From Astrocystis sublimbata (Eukaryota > Ascomycota > Sordariomycetes > Xylariales > Xylariaceae): DNA of 64,000 nucleotides. Below, piece after piece: positions 37,335 through 49,921 of the stretch (position 1 is the stretch's first letter; every line of letters begins with the position of its first letter). The notes beneath the pieces are model-generated. The model was not told the DNA's origin and ran no database searches. It saw only the letters and a list, made by a program, of their open reading frames with translations. Position numbers and translations under genes: made by a program. Where the stretch lies: contig JAJNNY010000021.1 in NCBI GenBank assembly GCA_022453515.1, positions 1 through 64,000 on the forward strand, read 5' to 3'.

Positions 37335-38198
37335 CATGACGCGGGCCTGAGCTGCCGTGGCGGGTACGCAACGAGGTCGTACGGCTACGTACCTGGCTGC
37401 ACATGGTGACCTCCGGCAAAGATGATGACCACATCACCCATGGACAGACACATGGACACATGAATACATGAGAAATTGTACATATAGATAGAGCGGTGGA
37501 ATTGGGCAATGCGTGGCGTTTTTGTACATAATGACTGACTGAACTCGACTCCGACCAAATTGACCTCACATTCACATGGTGGCATGAAATTGTGTATTAG
37601 TGGTTTCGTAGCACCTGGAATCAGCTCAATTTCAAACTGAGACTTCTCAAAACTGCAACGTTCATTCACTCGCAGGTACCATGACACACTTGCCGCCAGC
37701 CTTTTCTATAACCTTTTGCTTATAGAACCTAGTAAAAAAAAACAAAAAAAAGAATCAATGCGACGCTGCCAAAGCTGCATTGACATATCCAATATACTCG
37801 CACACTCTAAGTATGATACACCATTTCTTGCTTCTCTCCAACCCCCATCATCTTCAACTTGGCTAATTGATGACTTGCAGATGTTAAGCTCTTGCTTGAA
37901 TCACTTCCGATAAAAACGCACTAACCCATATGTGGATAGCTGCTTCCGACCAGGCAAATGGCTACATCGGTACATAGGTACCTCAACATTGGAAGCAAAC
38001 GGCAAACAACCTAAGCTGGGCAGGGCGAGTGCATGGAAGTACAGTACCTGCATTGATTGAGCCCACCATCGTCATCTCTCTCGTGTCCCTTTCATTCGCG
38101 CATTTCTTCTTTCTTCTTTCTTCATTCCTCACCCCCAACTCGCCGAACACCCACCTTCGATAGACATCCGACCACAACCACTGCCACCCCCCCACCCG
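37335..38198. other. Intergenic region between DUF4748-like and CHERP-like genes
   Basis: 3' flank of one gene and promoter/leader of the next, same strand. An A-rich run at 37733-37752 and a TTCTTCTTTC pyrimidine tract at 38104-38125 just before the next ATG. No gene seen. Confidence 0.5.
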
Positions 38199-40072
38199 AT
38201 GGCGTCGCCACAGCTCGCCATCGCCAAGGTGTCGTTCTCGGCGGTGCTGCTGCGCGCCGACCCGACATCGTGTCCGCGCACCGAGATCGACGGCTTCCTC
38301 GGCCAGCTCGACGCGACCGTCTCGCGCTGCTCCCCGCCCAATGTCCAGGTTTGAGCTACACAGCCTCTCGTATGCAATCTCCCTCGCGCCCACCGCTAAA
38401 CGTCCCCGTCACATAACAGAAATGCAAGCAATGGATCTTCGCCAACCTCGCCCACTCGCCCGCCCGCCTCGCCGCCCTGGCCAAGTACCTCGGCGCCCTC
38501 GCCATCTCTTACAAGACCGACCTCCAGACCTCGAGAGCCGCGCGCGAGCTGTCATCCAAGCGCAAGCGCCTGCATCTTCTGTACATTCTCAACGATGCCC
38601 TCTACGAGGCCCACCTGCGCCGCCAGGACCCCAGCTTCGCCGCCAACCTTGAACAAGGCCTGCCCACCATAGTCCAGAGCGCCGCCGCCTTCGCCAACTG
38701 CCCCAAGCATACCAAGAAGCTGCTGGATCTACTGGAAATATGGGGTCAGAAGGGGTACTACCAGCCCGATGCCATCGAAAGGCTGCGGCAGACCGTCCGC
38801 GATGGCCCACTTAGCACAGAGGGGCCTACAGATGGCGCCACCAACGGCTCGGTGAATAACAACACAAAATCGTCCAAAGACGCACCTTTCATCATGCCCA
38901 CCATGCACGGTGACGCCACCGCTCACTGGTACGATCTGCCCGCCGCGAACTGGCTGCCCGTCATGGAGCCCAACTCCACGCGACCCATGAACCCGCACAT
39001 GATCAAGCCGCTGCGCTTTGCCTCCGGTCCGCCCGACAAACGACTCGTCAAGGCCGTGCAGGACCTCCTGGCCGACGTGGACCGCATCTACTTGAAAGAG
39101 CGCCCCATCGACGACAGCAGCAACAACGGTAATAACGAAGACATCGACCAGATGGGCCAGAGGGTGACACGAGACGAGATCACGGGCGAGATTGTGGGTG
39201 GAGAGACGTACTACGGCTGGTCGCGCGCATTCTGCCAGAAGATGAAGCAGCGCCGGAAGACTGGGGGCAAGCCAGGCGGCGGTGGCGCTGGGGATCGCGG
39301 CCGGAGCATGTCGCGCTCGCCGTCTCGCTCTATCTCTCGCTCGCTCTCGCCAAGCGTCTCCAGAGGGTCTTCGCGCCCGGCTTTTAAGCGCAGGCGGATA
39401 TCGGCGTCACCGAACTCACGGCGCGGCAGAAGTCGCAGCAGGGGCACGAGCAGGAGTAGGACCAGAAGCAGAGGCTACGACCGCAGCCGCAACCAAGAAT
39501 ACAGCCGAGACCGGCCAGCAAGGCGGAGGTCAAGATCATACAGCAACTCGCGCTCACCTTCGCGCTCACCTTCTCGGAGCCGGAATCGATCGCGGCCACG
39601 GCAGAGATCGCCATACAACAATAACAACAAAGACCTCCCGCAGAAACCGAACTTCCCCCCTCAACCCCCTTTCAATGCTCAGCAGCAGCAACAGGGGCAG
39701 GGATTTATGCCGGATTTCAGCCAGTTTCCCGTCCCGCCGCCTCCGCCTCCCAACTACACAGGTCCGTGGCCGCCACCGCCGCCTCCACCCCCTGGCGGTA
39801 TGGGTAATGTGAATATGAATATGAATATGAATATGGGCATGGGAATGGGAATGGGTATGGGTATGCCACCCAACTGGATGGCCCAGAATATGCCGAACAT
39901 AGGCCCTGGCGGGGGGTGGCCTGCACTGCCGCTGCCGCCGCAGACAGGACAAGGCCAGCCGCATCACCAGTATGGAGGAGGTGGAGGAAGAGGGAGGGGT
40001 GGTCAGGGGTACGGTAGGGGAGGCGGCGGCGGCGGCGGCGGGTGGAATGGTGGTCGCGGTAGGGGATGGTGA
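38199..40072 (+). CDS. CID-domain RS-rich splicing-associated protein (CHERP-like)
   Basis: Two exons, 38199-38348 and 38420-40072, total 600 residues. The N-terminal ~150 residues form a CID-type helical domain (KCKQWIFANLAHSPARLAALAKYL; SKRKRLHLLYILNDALYEAHLR; LLDLLEIWGQKGYYQPDAIERL), the fold that binds RNA polymerase II C-terminal repeats. A middle block has DEITGEIVGGETYYGWSRAF, then a long Arg-Ser domain (~355-460), a Pro-rich stretch, an Asn-Met/Gly-Met repeat (~535-555) and a Gly-Arg-rich C-terminus. The order CID, linker, RS matches CHERP/U2-associated splicing factors. The exon 1 donor is the weak GTTTGA, preceded by CAG; the join restores the conserved VQKCKQW. The role in pre-mRNA splicing is inferred from the family. 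Confidence 0.85.
39804..39865 (+). repeat. Coding AAT-ATG / GG-ATG hexanucleotide repeat
   Basis: Tandem 6-nt units inside the CHERP-like gene encode alternating Asn-Met then Gly-Met. Multiples of six keep the frame, so copy number can vary without damage. Confidence 0.85.
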
Positions 40073-41500
40073 TTGTGGATCAACACGGCGATGTGATCAT
40101 GACATATTGTCCATATGTCTAGGTAGTATATAACCGTGCGAGTTATGTACTTAACATAGGCGAAGCCCAGAATTCATATCTGAATCGAAAATACCCAACA
40201 CTATCTCGCTTTGGCTTTGCCAAGCACAACGCAACATCACATCTCTTGATCAATTATAGTGCAGTGATAAAAAGGACAGATAAATGTCAAGTCAAGCCCT
40301 TTTCCTCCGGCCACTCAAAACTGAAAGTCCTGGTCCTGGGGAAACGGACAGATCTGGTCTTCGTTTATATGAACGAAACAAATCACTGTTACGTCTCATG
40401 CCCATATCTTATAGCCAGCCTAGAGCGAACACAACTCAATCCCATTGTTCCCACATGCCCAATACGTCGAAAATATGCATATGCAGAGATGACGCGCTTC
40501 AAAAGCGGTGCAATGTTCTTGTTATGGGCAGAAACACAGACAAATCGAGCATGGTTCGGCTCAATAGCATATATACCTACATATATACATGTAGGTAGGT
40601 ATGATGTGTGTTTGCCAGCTACTAGATGAGGAAAATACCGCACACTAAGAACACAACCTTCTAGTTGATGGGGGAAGTTGACAGTCGCTCATCTTCACAG
40701 TTCAATTACTACCTACATATGTATATCTCTATATATACATGCCAATCTAGACATCGTGCAGGGGGCCACAGATGCACCAGTACAACTGTAATATTGTCAG
40801 CGTGGCTGACGTACAGTCAAATCCCAGTTTCCAACCCGTCCAAAGCTCGGTTATTCACCGCCAACAACTCACCCCCTCACATCATGTCGCTCCCCTCTGT
40901 CCAGCCACCGAGATGATACAGCCCCAAGGTTAGATAGGCACTCAGGTCTCGCTTCGTCTTGCTTCGCTCCGTATCGGTTCAAATCGAAATCAAAGGTATC
41001 TATCTACTTGCTTTTGGAGCTTGCCCAACTATGACTATGCTAATAATGCCCATGCCCAATCCTCCTCTTATTGCCACCTTTGTAGCCGCCTTTACCTTTG
41101 TATGTATGCATAATTACATTTCCGAAGAAGACCGACCCACCGGCCCGCCGACCCAATATATCTTTCATGCCATTTGAATTGCCATCTCTTTCTTTTGAAT
41201 ACGGCGAGTCTTCTAGCTGTCATCTCTAATCCCGCATTCCATCGTTCACCCATGGTCTTGTTTCCATCATAGCCACTAAATATCTTCATACAACAACACA
41301 TGATTACTTAGTTATGTCCTCCTTTTCTTACGCAATTACCTCCTTCCAATTTCGTCGTAAGCATCGCATTTGGCAAGGAACTTGGAGCGAAGCGAGAGCG
41401 AACAAGTGTCATAGGGGCGGTACGAGGACAGCCTGAGTCAAAGCCAACACAGTTTTCATCTGACCAGCGAGCCAGCTGGCCGCATACCTTGTTCATTGGC
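40073..41500. other. Convergent intergenic region CHERP-like / KAP104
   Basis: 3' flanks of both genes. AT-rich, with a TACATATATACATGTAGGTAGG element near 40578-40602. No convincing coding ORF. Confidence 0.5.
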
Positions 41501-44489
41501 TTAGAGGCTATAGGTAGACCTTAACGAGTCTTGGTCGATAGGTTTCATCTGGCTGACGAACTGATCGAACTGAGGTATTATTTGGCGATAGATACCGATG
41601 GTCTATATCATGGTCAGCCATTCCATCAAAAGCAAACGCGATAAAGTCATGCGACGTAGTAATTACGCACCTTTTGGAAGTCCTCATGAAGACTAGTCTT
41701 GTTCTGGTTGAGGAGCTTCATGTCCCGATACCGCGCAATAGATGTGAAGAAATGTAGCAAGGACTTTTCCATGGCCATGGGGTTCTTTTCTACAATGAGA
41801 GTAAAACCCCTGAAAGCCGTGACCTTCTCATCCGTCACATCGACCTCGTCCATGGAGGTGAGGAAATCATCGGCGAAATTGGCCAGATGGGGAGCGATAA
41901 GCTCAGAATTGCCGAGACCTAAACGGCCCAGTGCAATCGCGGCGTTTTCGGTAACACCCTTGGGAATACCAGGGTTGGTGATGATATCAACGAATCGCTG
42001 AAATAGGGGTGGTACGAATGGGCCCATCTGAGATTTGTGTTGAATTGCAATCTCGCCAACTGACCAACAGGCGTTATTAACGACACTAAATCCACTCTCA
42101 GCGTCCTCATCCAAGATGTTGTCAAAGTCTAACTGCTTCACGAGTACGGGAAGGACCTTGGATAGAGAGGGGCTCAGTTGCTCATATACGTACTTGGCGC
42201 AATCGCCAAGAAGTGCATACGCGGACTGTCGTACTTCATCTGAGGGGTCTTCCATACAGAGAATCACCAGCTCGAAGAACGCAGGTTGCGATTCTTGGAC
42301 GAGCTTTACCGACTTCGCCGTGTCGAGGGCTTGGATTATAGCACTCAAAAGATCGAGGCTCGTGACTAGGAAATCCCTATTGGGTGCATCGAGGGCCGGG
42401 TTGTTGGAATGGGCTAGGGATGCCTCTAGATTTTGATGGATGAGATTGACGCAGCGGGTGAATATCGGAGGTGAATAGGGGGCGAACGCATCGAGCATGG
42501 CCATTGCCACGTACGAGAGACATTCTAGTAACGGGAACAGTTCCCTCGAGTCGTCGGCGGCGTTGTTCCACCGATCGATCAGGGCGGGCATCAGCTCGTT
42601 AGCGAGGTCAGGACGGGCCATGACGGGGCCGATGTTCTCAGCCAACGTTTGTACGCAGTCGTACAGGATGAAAATGTTCCGGTCCTTGTACTTCTTGAAG
42701 CACTTGACAAACTGCTGGATAATGGGCCCGCTGTAGGGTTCCAACCTGTGTCCAGCCTTTTCTTCTAGGTTTGCAAAAGCAGACGCTCCTGCTTCTTGCA
42801 CCTTCTTATTACGATCCAACATCTTGGTCAAAATGCCTTCCATCATGGGCTCGAAGTACTGCTGCCTTTGGTTCAGGTCAGGCAGTTCGGCAGCCCACGA
42901 GGAGTACCGTCCCAGAGTCCAACATGTGATCTGTCGCACCACAGGTTCGGAATCGTTAAGCAAGGAAAACAGATACGGTACTAGTTCCGGTAGGTGGGGT
43001 GTGATGACGTTGATACAGCCTTCAGCAACGGCACCCAATGCCAGCACCGCGGCTTCTCGGTAAGGCCACTCATCGTGTTTGAGGTTTTTGGTCAAGTAAG
43101 GCAGGATGCTCTCAAAAACAGGGTCTTTGAAGTCGCGCGCAAATACGTCCAGCGCAGCCGCAGAGCACTTCCGTAGCGTCCAGCGGTCGTCGGGGTTCTC
43201 GTCATCCCCGTCATCCAAATCATCGATCTCGCCCTCTTCTAGCTCATCGTGGTCCATGTCTGATAATTTCTGGAACGCGTTCCCGTTCTGTGCCGTGTCT
43301 GCCGACGCACCGCCGTTCGCTGCTCTAGCCTGCTTCTTTTGGGCAAACTGTGGCTTGATATCCTCTTCCCTGTCTTCCTCGTCTTCGTCGTCGGATGCAC
43401 CCCCTAAAAGAGCAATCTCATCTCCGCTGTAGACCATACACTCGAGAAGTACGGGGATGATCTTAGCGATATAAGGGTGCAAGGACTCCCACAGGTTCTC
43501 GTGCTCTCCCACCGCCAGCCAGAACTCGGCAGCGTCACAAGCTAGGTCCTCGTCGTCTCCCTTCTGCTGCGAAAGGATGTAGTCAACGAGGCCGGCAAGA
43601 TGCGGCTGCAGCTTGTCGGGCCGCGTCTCCACCAGCTGGACAAAGGCACGGCACACCTGCCTCCTGACATCGTTGCTCGGGTCGGACGACAGGCTGAAGA
43701 GGGTTTCCAGTAATTCGTCGATAGAGTTGAGCATCGCCTGGGATTTACGGGGCGCGAAGACATTGATGGCAGTTAGAGCGTGTGCGCGCACTTTTGGTAG
43801 CGGGCTCTTGGTCGCCTGTATGAGTTTAGGGAGGATGAAGTTCAAGGGCCGCTGTCCGTTCACTTCACGCTCCAACATCTTGGTGTTGTCCTCGCAGATC
43901 TTGGACATGGCGGCGACTGCGCCCTCCTGGCCCTCGTCCGACACCTGACCATTCTCGTTGGTGAATGTCTTGAGGAGCTCTGGCAACAGCTCGGGCCAGC
44001 TCATGAGGCCGCCACGGCGAATCAGCTCGGTCGCAATGTTGCCAGCGAAGTTACGGATGTTGGAGTTCTTGTCTTGCAGACCAATGGGCACGGCCATCTT
44101 GATCAGGGCAAGACTGTCGTCGGGTATGGGCTTGCGGGGGGATCTGACGTTGTTCTTCAGCATGATGGCGGCGGCGGAGCGCACCATGTGGTAGTCTTGG
44201 GTGGAGCATTGCAGGCCGGCGGGAGGGTTTTCGCTGGAGAAGAGATAGACAAGGTAGTTGTTGATGTCGGGCGAGGACTTGGCTTGCTCGAGCATCTGCG
44301 CAAGGGACACGCCGGGTCAGCATACTATTCGACACGCATCGCATACGGATGGGATGGAGAGGTAGGTATGCGCCGGTGCATGCTCACAACTTCGGCTTGT
44401 TTCTGAGCGGACTGGTTGAAACCGCTGAGAGAGTCCTTGAGACAAGCAGCCAGCTGGCTCAAGGACTCTGGGTTCGGCTGCCACGCCAT
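41501..44489 (-). CDS. KAP104: Transportin (karyopherin beta-2), KAP104
   Basis: Three exons: 44388-44489, 41671-44295 and 41501-41602, total 942 residues. It consists of HEAT repeats throughout, with the transportin-type opening WQPNPESLSQLAACLKDSL, DINNYLVYLFSS, and the conserved CEDNTKMLEREVNGQRPLNFILPKL and RKCSAAALDVFA blocks. The long acidic loop that clears cargo upon RanGTP binding is present (~330-395, DDEDEEDREED...DELEEGEIDDLDDGDDEN). KAP104 imports PY-NLS proteins, mostly RNA-binding proteins such as hnRNPs, through the nuclear pore. Exon 3 (GTGCGT/GATATAG) supplies the C-terminus TIGIYRQIIPQFDQF ... STYSL. Kap95-type importin-beta is excluded because the acidic-loop context and N-terminus fit transportin. 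Confidence 0.94.
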
Positions 44490-44753
44490 GGTGGTCTATG
44501 TGGTCGTGGGCGTTGTCGCAAAGGGCGAGCGCATGGGGCGTGGTGACGATAGGCGGCCGGTGCTCGTAGTGCCAGATGCTGTACTGCACTATGAAGTCCG
44601 TTCGAGTTGGCCACAGGTCGACGGCTACCTTGTCGAGGACGAATTGCTCGCACAGCTTCAAGGTTCTAGAGAAGGTATTGTTATTATGAGGATAGGTGAT
44701 GACGATCACCACGATGCATGCCCAGGTGTAAGTAATTAAGTAAGTACCTAGAG

Positions 44754-44774
44754 TAGGTAGGTAGGTAGGTAGGT
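44754..44774 (+). repeat. (GTAG)n microsatellite upstream of KAP104
   Basis: Five tandem GTAG units, part of the TAGG/TACC motif family found between genes across the window. Confidence 0.85.
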
Positions 44775-47198
44775 TTTGGTGGGGGTTATTGTTGGTGCAG
44801 ATAAGGGCTGTGTGCGGGTGTAAGACAACTTCGTCACATACCTGTGATCAATCAAGTTCAATAAGCCTAGGTTTTGGTCATAGGAAAATGGGAGGCTTCG
44901 CAATGCCGTGGACCATGGCTGCTCGGATGTGGTGCTGGCAGTAGGAGGTGTAAGTAGGTAGGTAGGTAGGTCGACGGCAGCAAGCAGGAGAGGTGGTGGT
45001 GGGCGGTCGGCGGTCGGTGGTCACTTCCTACTCGTACTGCCCGCAGGAGTGGTGGGCGTAGTGGGCGAGGTGGGCGAGGTGGGGTGGGTGCGTGTGGCAG
45101 CAGCAGAGAAATGGCAGGGGGGCCGGCAGCGACTAGCAAGGACTAGGGAGGGAGGGAGGGAGGGCGCGGAGGGGTGTCGTTGTGGATGTTGAATGGGGTG
45201 GAATGCACTACAGATTGGGTGGATGGGCCGCTGGATGGCCGCTGTCAGTGGTTCCATGGGACCACCTGCAACCTTGATTGTGCAGGTGGTCACTGGTCGG
45301 CGGTCGCGCGGGTCCCGTCTTGATGAAAATTTACTTGCCTTCACCTTAGCCTGCTGTCTCTCGTCTCTCTCGGACGGCAGGCATGGACTGCCCGACTGCC
45401 CTGCCCCTCCTTCCCACTCCCAGTCCTCTCTTCCTTCCACCATTATTTGGTGGGGGGGCCGAAACAGAACTCTAACATGCAACACGGCTCAGAGACCTAG
45501 GTAGCGAGCCGGGGGTTAACATCCATTGTAAATATACTTAGGTAATTAATTGCCTGTGAGTCCTGCCCGATAACGAAGCTCCTTTCACTGCCAGACCCAA
45601 CAAAGAGCTTTTATATAACAATTTGCATAAGACATGATTAACAAGTCAAATAAACACTAGTATGACAAGTTACTATTTGATCTCTTTGGGTAGGTAAGCA
45701 CTGGTAATGATAATATACTAGTAAGGGGTGTTGCTTTTACAGGTGCTGGACCATAGTAGACAACTCCCCAGTAGTAAAACCTAGTAGTATACACCTAGTA
45801 TATAGCAGGTATGTAGCTTCCAAGCTATTTCCTCGATAAGGGCAAGATTTAAAAACCTGGAAACTTGATCTAACTGCTTTATCCTAGCTTACAAGTAACT
45901 TAGGTAGGTACATGTAGAGACAGACACAAACCTTCTTTGCCACCATTTCTCTCGTGATCCTAACTGTACAACTATTCTTATAACCCCCTGTCGAAGATGA
46001 TAATTCATTCAACTGCAGCAGATAGTACATACCTAGGTAGGTAGGTATGGTTAGGTATTGCGCAAAGTCCACTATATTCTGCAGTAGAGCATCAAAAAGG
46101 CTACAACAGGTTCACCTCATCGCGGTTGCGCCAGGCACGTAATCGAGGAAGGCCTGCTACTCACATGCATCTGATATACCAATATAGCCTGTTCGGCCTG
46201 CTCCTACCAATGAAGCACAGTGAACGCTGGCTGCAGTCCCACGACCGAAATCGGGTTTTCTAAGCGAAAATGAGTACACACAACCTTGAACCTGTCTATA
46301 CCGGAGCAAGCCGACTAGATATCCGACGGGGACGGCTCCATCATCCGCACACGTACCTGCATCGCCTCGTTCAGCGGATGTTGATGGTTAGGTGGGTGTG
46401 GTCTACAGGACATGTACGATGCCACCACCCCGAGGAGCTGAGTAGTTAGTACCTGGTCAGCCCAAGAAGTCCGTCATGCTACCTCTCGCCCAGTCTTCCA
46501 ATGCCCAGCAGAAGCAAGCAGCAAGACGTCAGCCGGATCTCACACCCATGCACGCCCGCGGTGCCGTGGTGCGTGCATCTTGGGTACCTGAGGCAGACCA
46601 TTTACGCGGCCATGCTTGTGGATGTTCTGGCCCCAGAGTAATTGAGCCTCACGTGCCTCATGGTTTCCGAGTCAGCCCAGGTTCAAACCACACTTGAGCG
46701 AGCGTATCGAAATCAACGTTGCTGCTGCTGTTGCTGCTGTGGCTGTCATGGACGTTTCGTGCTCGGCGAGTAGGTACGTGCCGTGAGCTATTGTTACATC
46801 GGACAGAACCTGTCAAGCACGCATCGGGCGTGCGCCATAGCCCGTCCCTCTGCTCAGTCACCCAGTCGTCCCCCGGTCAGTCCCTCAAGAGCTCGCACCG
46901 CTCAAGGCAGGCTCCGATCCGCTGTTGAGGGATGTACTACTTTCGCATCTGGTCGCACAGCCATAACCCCGCTTGAGCTTGCCAGAAAGCGCATGTAGAG
47001 TCTTACAAGCCTCCGCTGATCAATTTGGCTCATTCGATAGCGAACAACGGCTATCCAGCCCAGAGTGGCAAGCAGCGCGGCGCGGCGTGTATGTCACGGT
47101 TCGTTTACGATGCGCTCGGGGGGAGCTTACCACGCAATGATCCTCTACATCGTGATCCTCAGAGTGGTGCGCACCAGAAGCAAACATAAGCTCTTCTT

Positions 47199-47232
47199 TA
47201 AAAAAAAATAAAAAAATAAAAATAAAAAAAAG
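47199..47232 (+). repeat. A-rich tract with spaced T
   Basis: 34 nt of A with four single Ts. Could be a poly(A) relic of a retroelement or a simple tract; no coding sequence next to it supports the former. Confidence 0.8.
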
Positions 47233-47975
47233 GAAATCAAAGCAGGCCGGATCCGTGATTTTGTCTGTTGATCTACATAAGGGCATCCGAGAATTAATAT
47301 ACATGCAACGTACACTCAGGTACTATTAGGGATCCGATGCCACGCCCCTGACAAACGTGCATGACCGTCGTACTTATACGTCATTTCGGTGCCGCCTGAT
47401 CTAGGCTGGCAGGCTGGTTGGTGGCTTCCAACACCGTTTGATATTCATATGGATAGTACACACAATCCTCCCCAACGCATCCATCGTGGCAATCGGCGGC
47501 GGCATCGCACCACCCGTCTCTCATCCCTCGGTGTATTTCGCGGGGCAAAACCCACGCTACTTAGTACTGCCATAGTCGATTGATTCTGCAAGATACCTGA
47601 AGGTCTGGCCTAAGGCCATGAAAACGGCTGGACGCTTGTCGCACGTGTTTTATATCATCATGACCCTAGTAGCTTAGGGGTCTCACAGGAGACGTTATGC
47701 AGATAACCGCCGGCGCCCAACCGAAAAAGCCCAGATCCACCCTTGCCGCCGCCCGGGACGCTGGGGCCGAAAAATTACAGGTAAGTCAGGAAGTACTTGA
47801 TCACGATCGGCGTTGTTTGTCACAGATTGTCACTCGAAGCAACGTCAGGCTAGATTTGCGGCACCAGTATTGCCTCCCAAGTGATAGTAGGTCAAGGCGT
47901 ATGGGAACAAAACAAAATTAGGGACGCGCGAAACCAACCAAAAGGATGGTACAGGAGGAATCTAACCTCCAATGA

Positions 47976-48047
47976 TGGACTCGCGGGGAATCGAACCCCG
48001 GACCACTCCCATGCTAAGGGAGTATTATACCACTAAACCACAAGCCC
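47976..48047 (-). tRNA. tRNA-Ala (anticodon AGC)
   Basis: 72 nt, folded by hand. Acceptor GGGCTTG pairs with CGAGTCC including G3:U70, the alanine identity pair; discriminator A. Anticodon stem CTCCC/GGGAG encloses TTAGCAT, anticodon AGC. T arm CGGGG-TTCGATT-CCCCG is perfect. No intron. CCA is not encoded, as expected for a eukaryotic nuclear gene. The B box is inside the T arm. A short downstream run of T is not obvious within 30 nt on the minus strand (the flank reads TCATTGGAGG). Confidence 0.93.
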
Positions 48048-49921
48048 CTTCCGAGCCATCTCAATTCTGGGTATGAATTCTTCACTTCAACCCGACAATA
48101 TATGTCTCAGTTTTGCTGAAGCCCAGCAATCACGTCTTCATCACATATCGACTCTTAGTTTTTAGCAGTCGTTACCTACTGGACCAGGACCGTGGGTATG
48201 TGGACAGGTCTGATGTCTGCATTGTGTCATCTTGATGCTGGATATTGACCAACAAGCCCCTCAACAACAGAAACAAGAACAAGGCACTATGTTCCAAAGG
48301 TGATTCGAATAGAACCCTTCCTGAGGCATAGAGCTCATGTATACGTATGGTCTGTCTTGGACTATATTACATCTCAAGCTAAACAACTTCTGTTTATGTT
48401 TCAGCAAGTGTTGTACACTTTATTGTGTGCAGCTCCCTCCCAGGCGCAGGGGACAGAACCTTGAGAAGACTAGAAAATCTCGGGGGTTGCGTTCACTGGT
48501 CAAAATAGTTATAGACAACCATACCCATACATCTCAGAAATACAACTGAGGTTTGAACTACAAGATCTCGATGGGTGCAATACACGGGTGTATCATTCCA
48601 ACTTTTAGTAGTTCTTGCGTGAGCACTGCGTTTGCTCGAGCAACATCTAAATTTAGTGATACTTATTGCAAGGCAGGTCTCACCCGATTATAGAAACAAG
48701 ATGAACATGACGAACACGCTTTCTTTAAATTCGTCTAACCTCACTGAATATGAGAGGTAAGAGTAAAACTCTGCCAGACTATTCTGCATCTACAAGAAAG
48801 GAAGCATGCCTAGGTTGGCAGACGCTGCACACTCGTTGTTCATATAGCAGAATTGGACTCCTACTCGCCTGGCTTCCTTTTGACACTAGATACCATCACT
48901 CTAAATGCACTGTTTTATTTTCCCAATGTTTCAAATTACGACTTTTAACTAATGTTCCTAAAGCTTCGTGACATCCCCAGTGTTCCTTGGCAATCCACAC
49001 ACAAGCAAAACACTCTCGAATGGAGACTGCTTGAGTCTGAGGTGTTCATAACAGCATAGTACTCCATCTAATCCAGAGGTGACCGAAAGTCTGTGCGAGG
49101 AAAGACTTTCGTTGAGCATTACAAGCTAAGCTCAACAAACCATATGCTCTCGCAGTCTCCTCCCCTCCTCCTCTTCTCTTCTCGTGAAATCAGCAATGTT
49201 TCGGCCCGAGTTCAGATCGTGGCACAAAGACCGCGTGCGGCCAAACCCGGGATGAATATTCCCATCTCTTCATGTGTCACGCGAGATCTAGGCACTTAAA
49301 AAGGATGTTTGACCAAATATGCAATATAAGAAATAAATAAAAATATCTACGCGAGCCTGCGATCAATATCATGGTTATCCTTGTAATATTAGCTACCTAG
49401 GTATCTATCATAGAACCCATATACTGGTTTTCAATATGACCTATGTGATCAGATGACTAACAATACCTATGCGATGATCAGCTCCATTCCATATCATAGG
49501 ATAATTGCGAAGTCAACAAAACCACGTGCAAAGCAAGCAAGGGATAAGTCTTAAGATGGGATGTCGATCTGATTTGCGGGGTCATGTCTCTCCACGGCCA
49601 CCTACCTTCCAAGGGCTCGCAAGGGCAAGCATCTAACTTCGGAGCGGTTTATGTAGTCGGTGAGCAGGGCTGTGATGTAGGAACCCCAGTGTCGCGAGTT
49701 CCCCAATGTCTTGGAACGTTGCAACGGCCGCACGCACGTTCGGCACGATCAACAAAGGAAGGGAACCCGGCGCATTAAAGCGGGGGCTCGCATACCTCAT
49801 CAATTACCTAGGAAATACCACCCCTGCACCGCCGTCAGTGTCTTTCGGTCTATCAGGTTGTGAGGACATCCGGGACGATTGATTCTCAACAGATCGCTGT
49901 CGTCCTCCTCGTCGAGCAACA

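Larger units (their letters stand above)
44490..49921. other. 5.4 kb gene-poor region
   Basis: Contains the KAP104 promoter, a CCTACC/GGTAGG-rich part (44740-45010), a GC-rich 45000-45500 segment, AT-rich DNA (45540-46080, 48060-49560), the tRNA-Ala gene, and the promoter of the secreted glycosidase gene. ORFs here overlap in several frames and lack conserved features. No intact transposon protein or terminal repeats recognised. Confidence 0.5.

Noticed and set aside
45021..45504. 103-154 codon ORFs upstream of KAP104
   Set aside because: Open in several frames at once within GC-rich DNA, rich in Pro/Ser/Arg; no gene signature or splice-linked partner.
46658..46700. GGTTCAAACC resembling a tRNA B box
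   Set aside because: No acceptor, D or anticodon stems can be folded around it.
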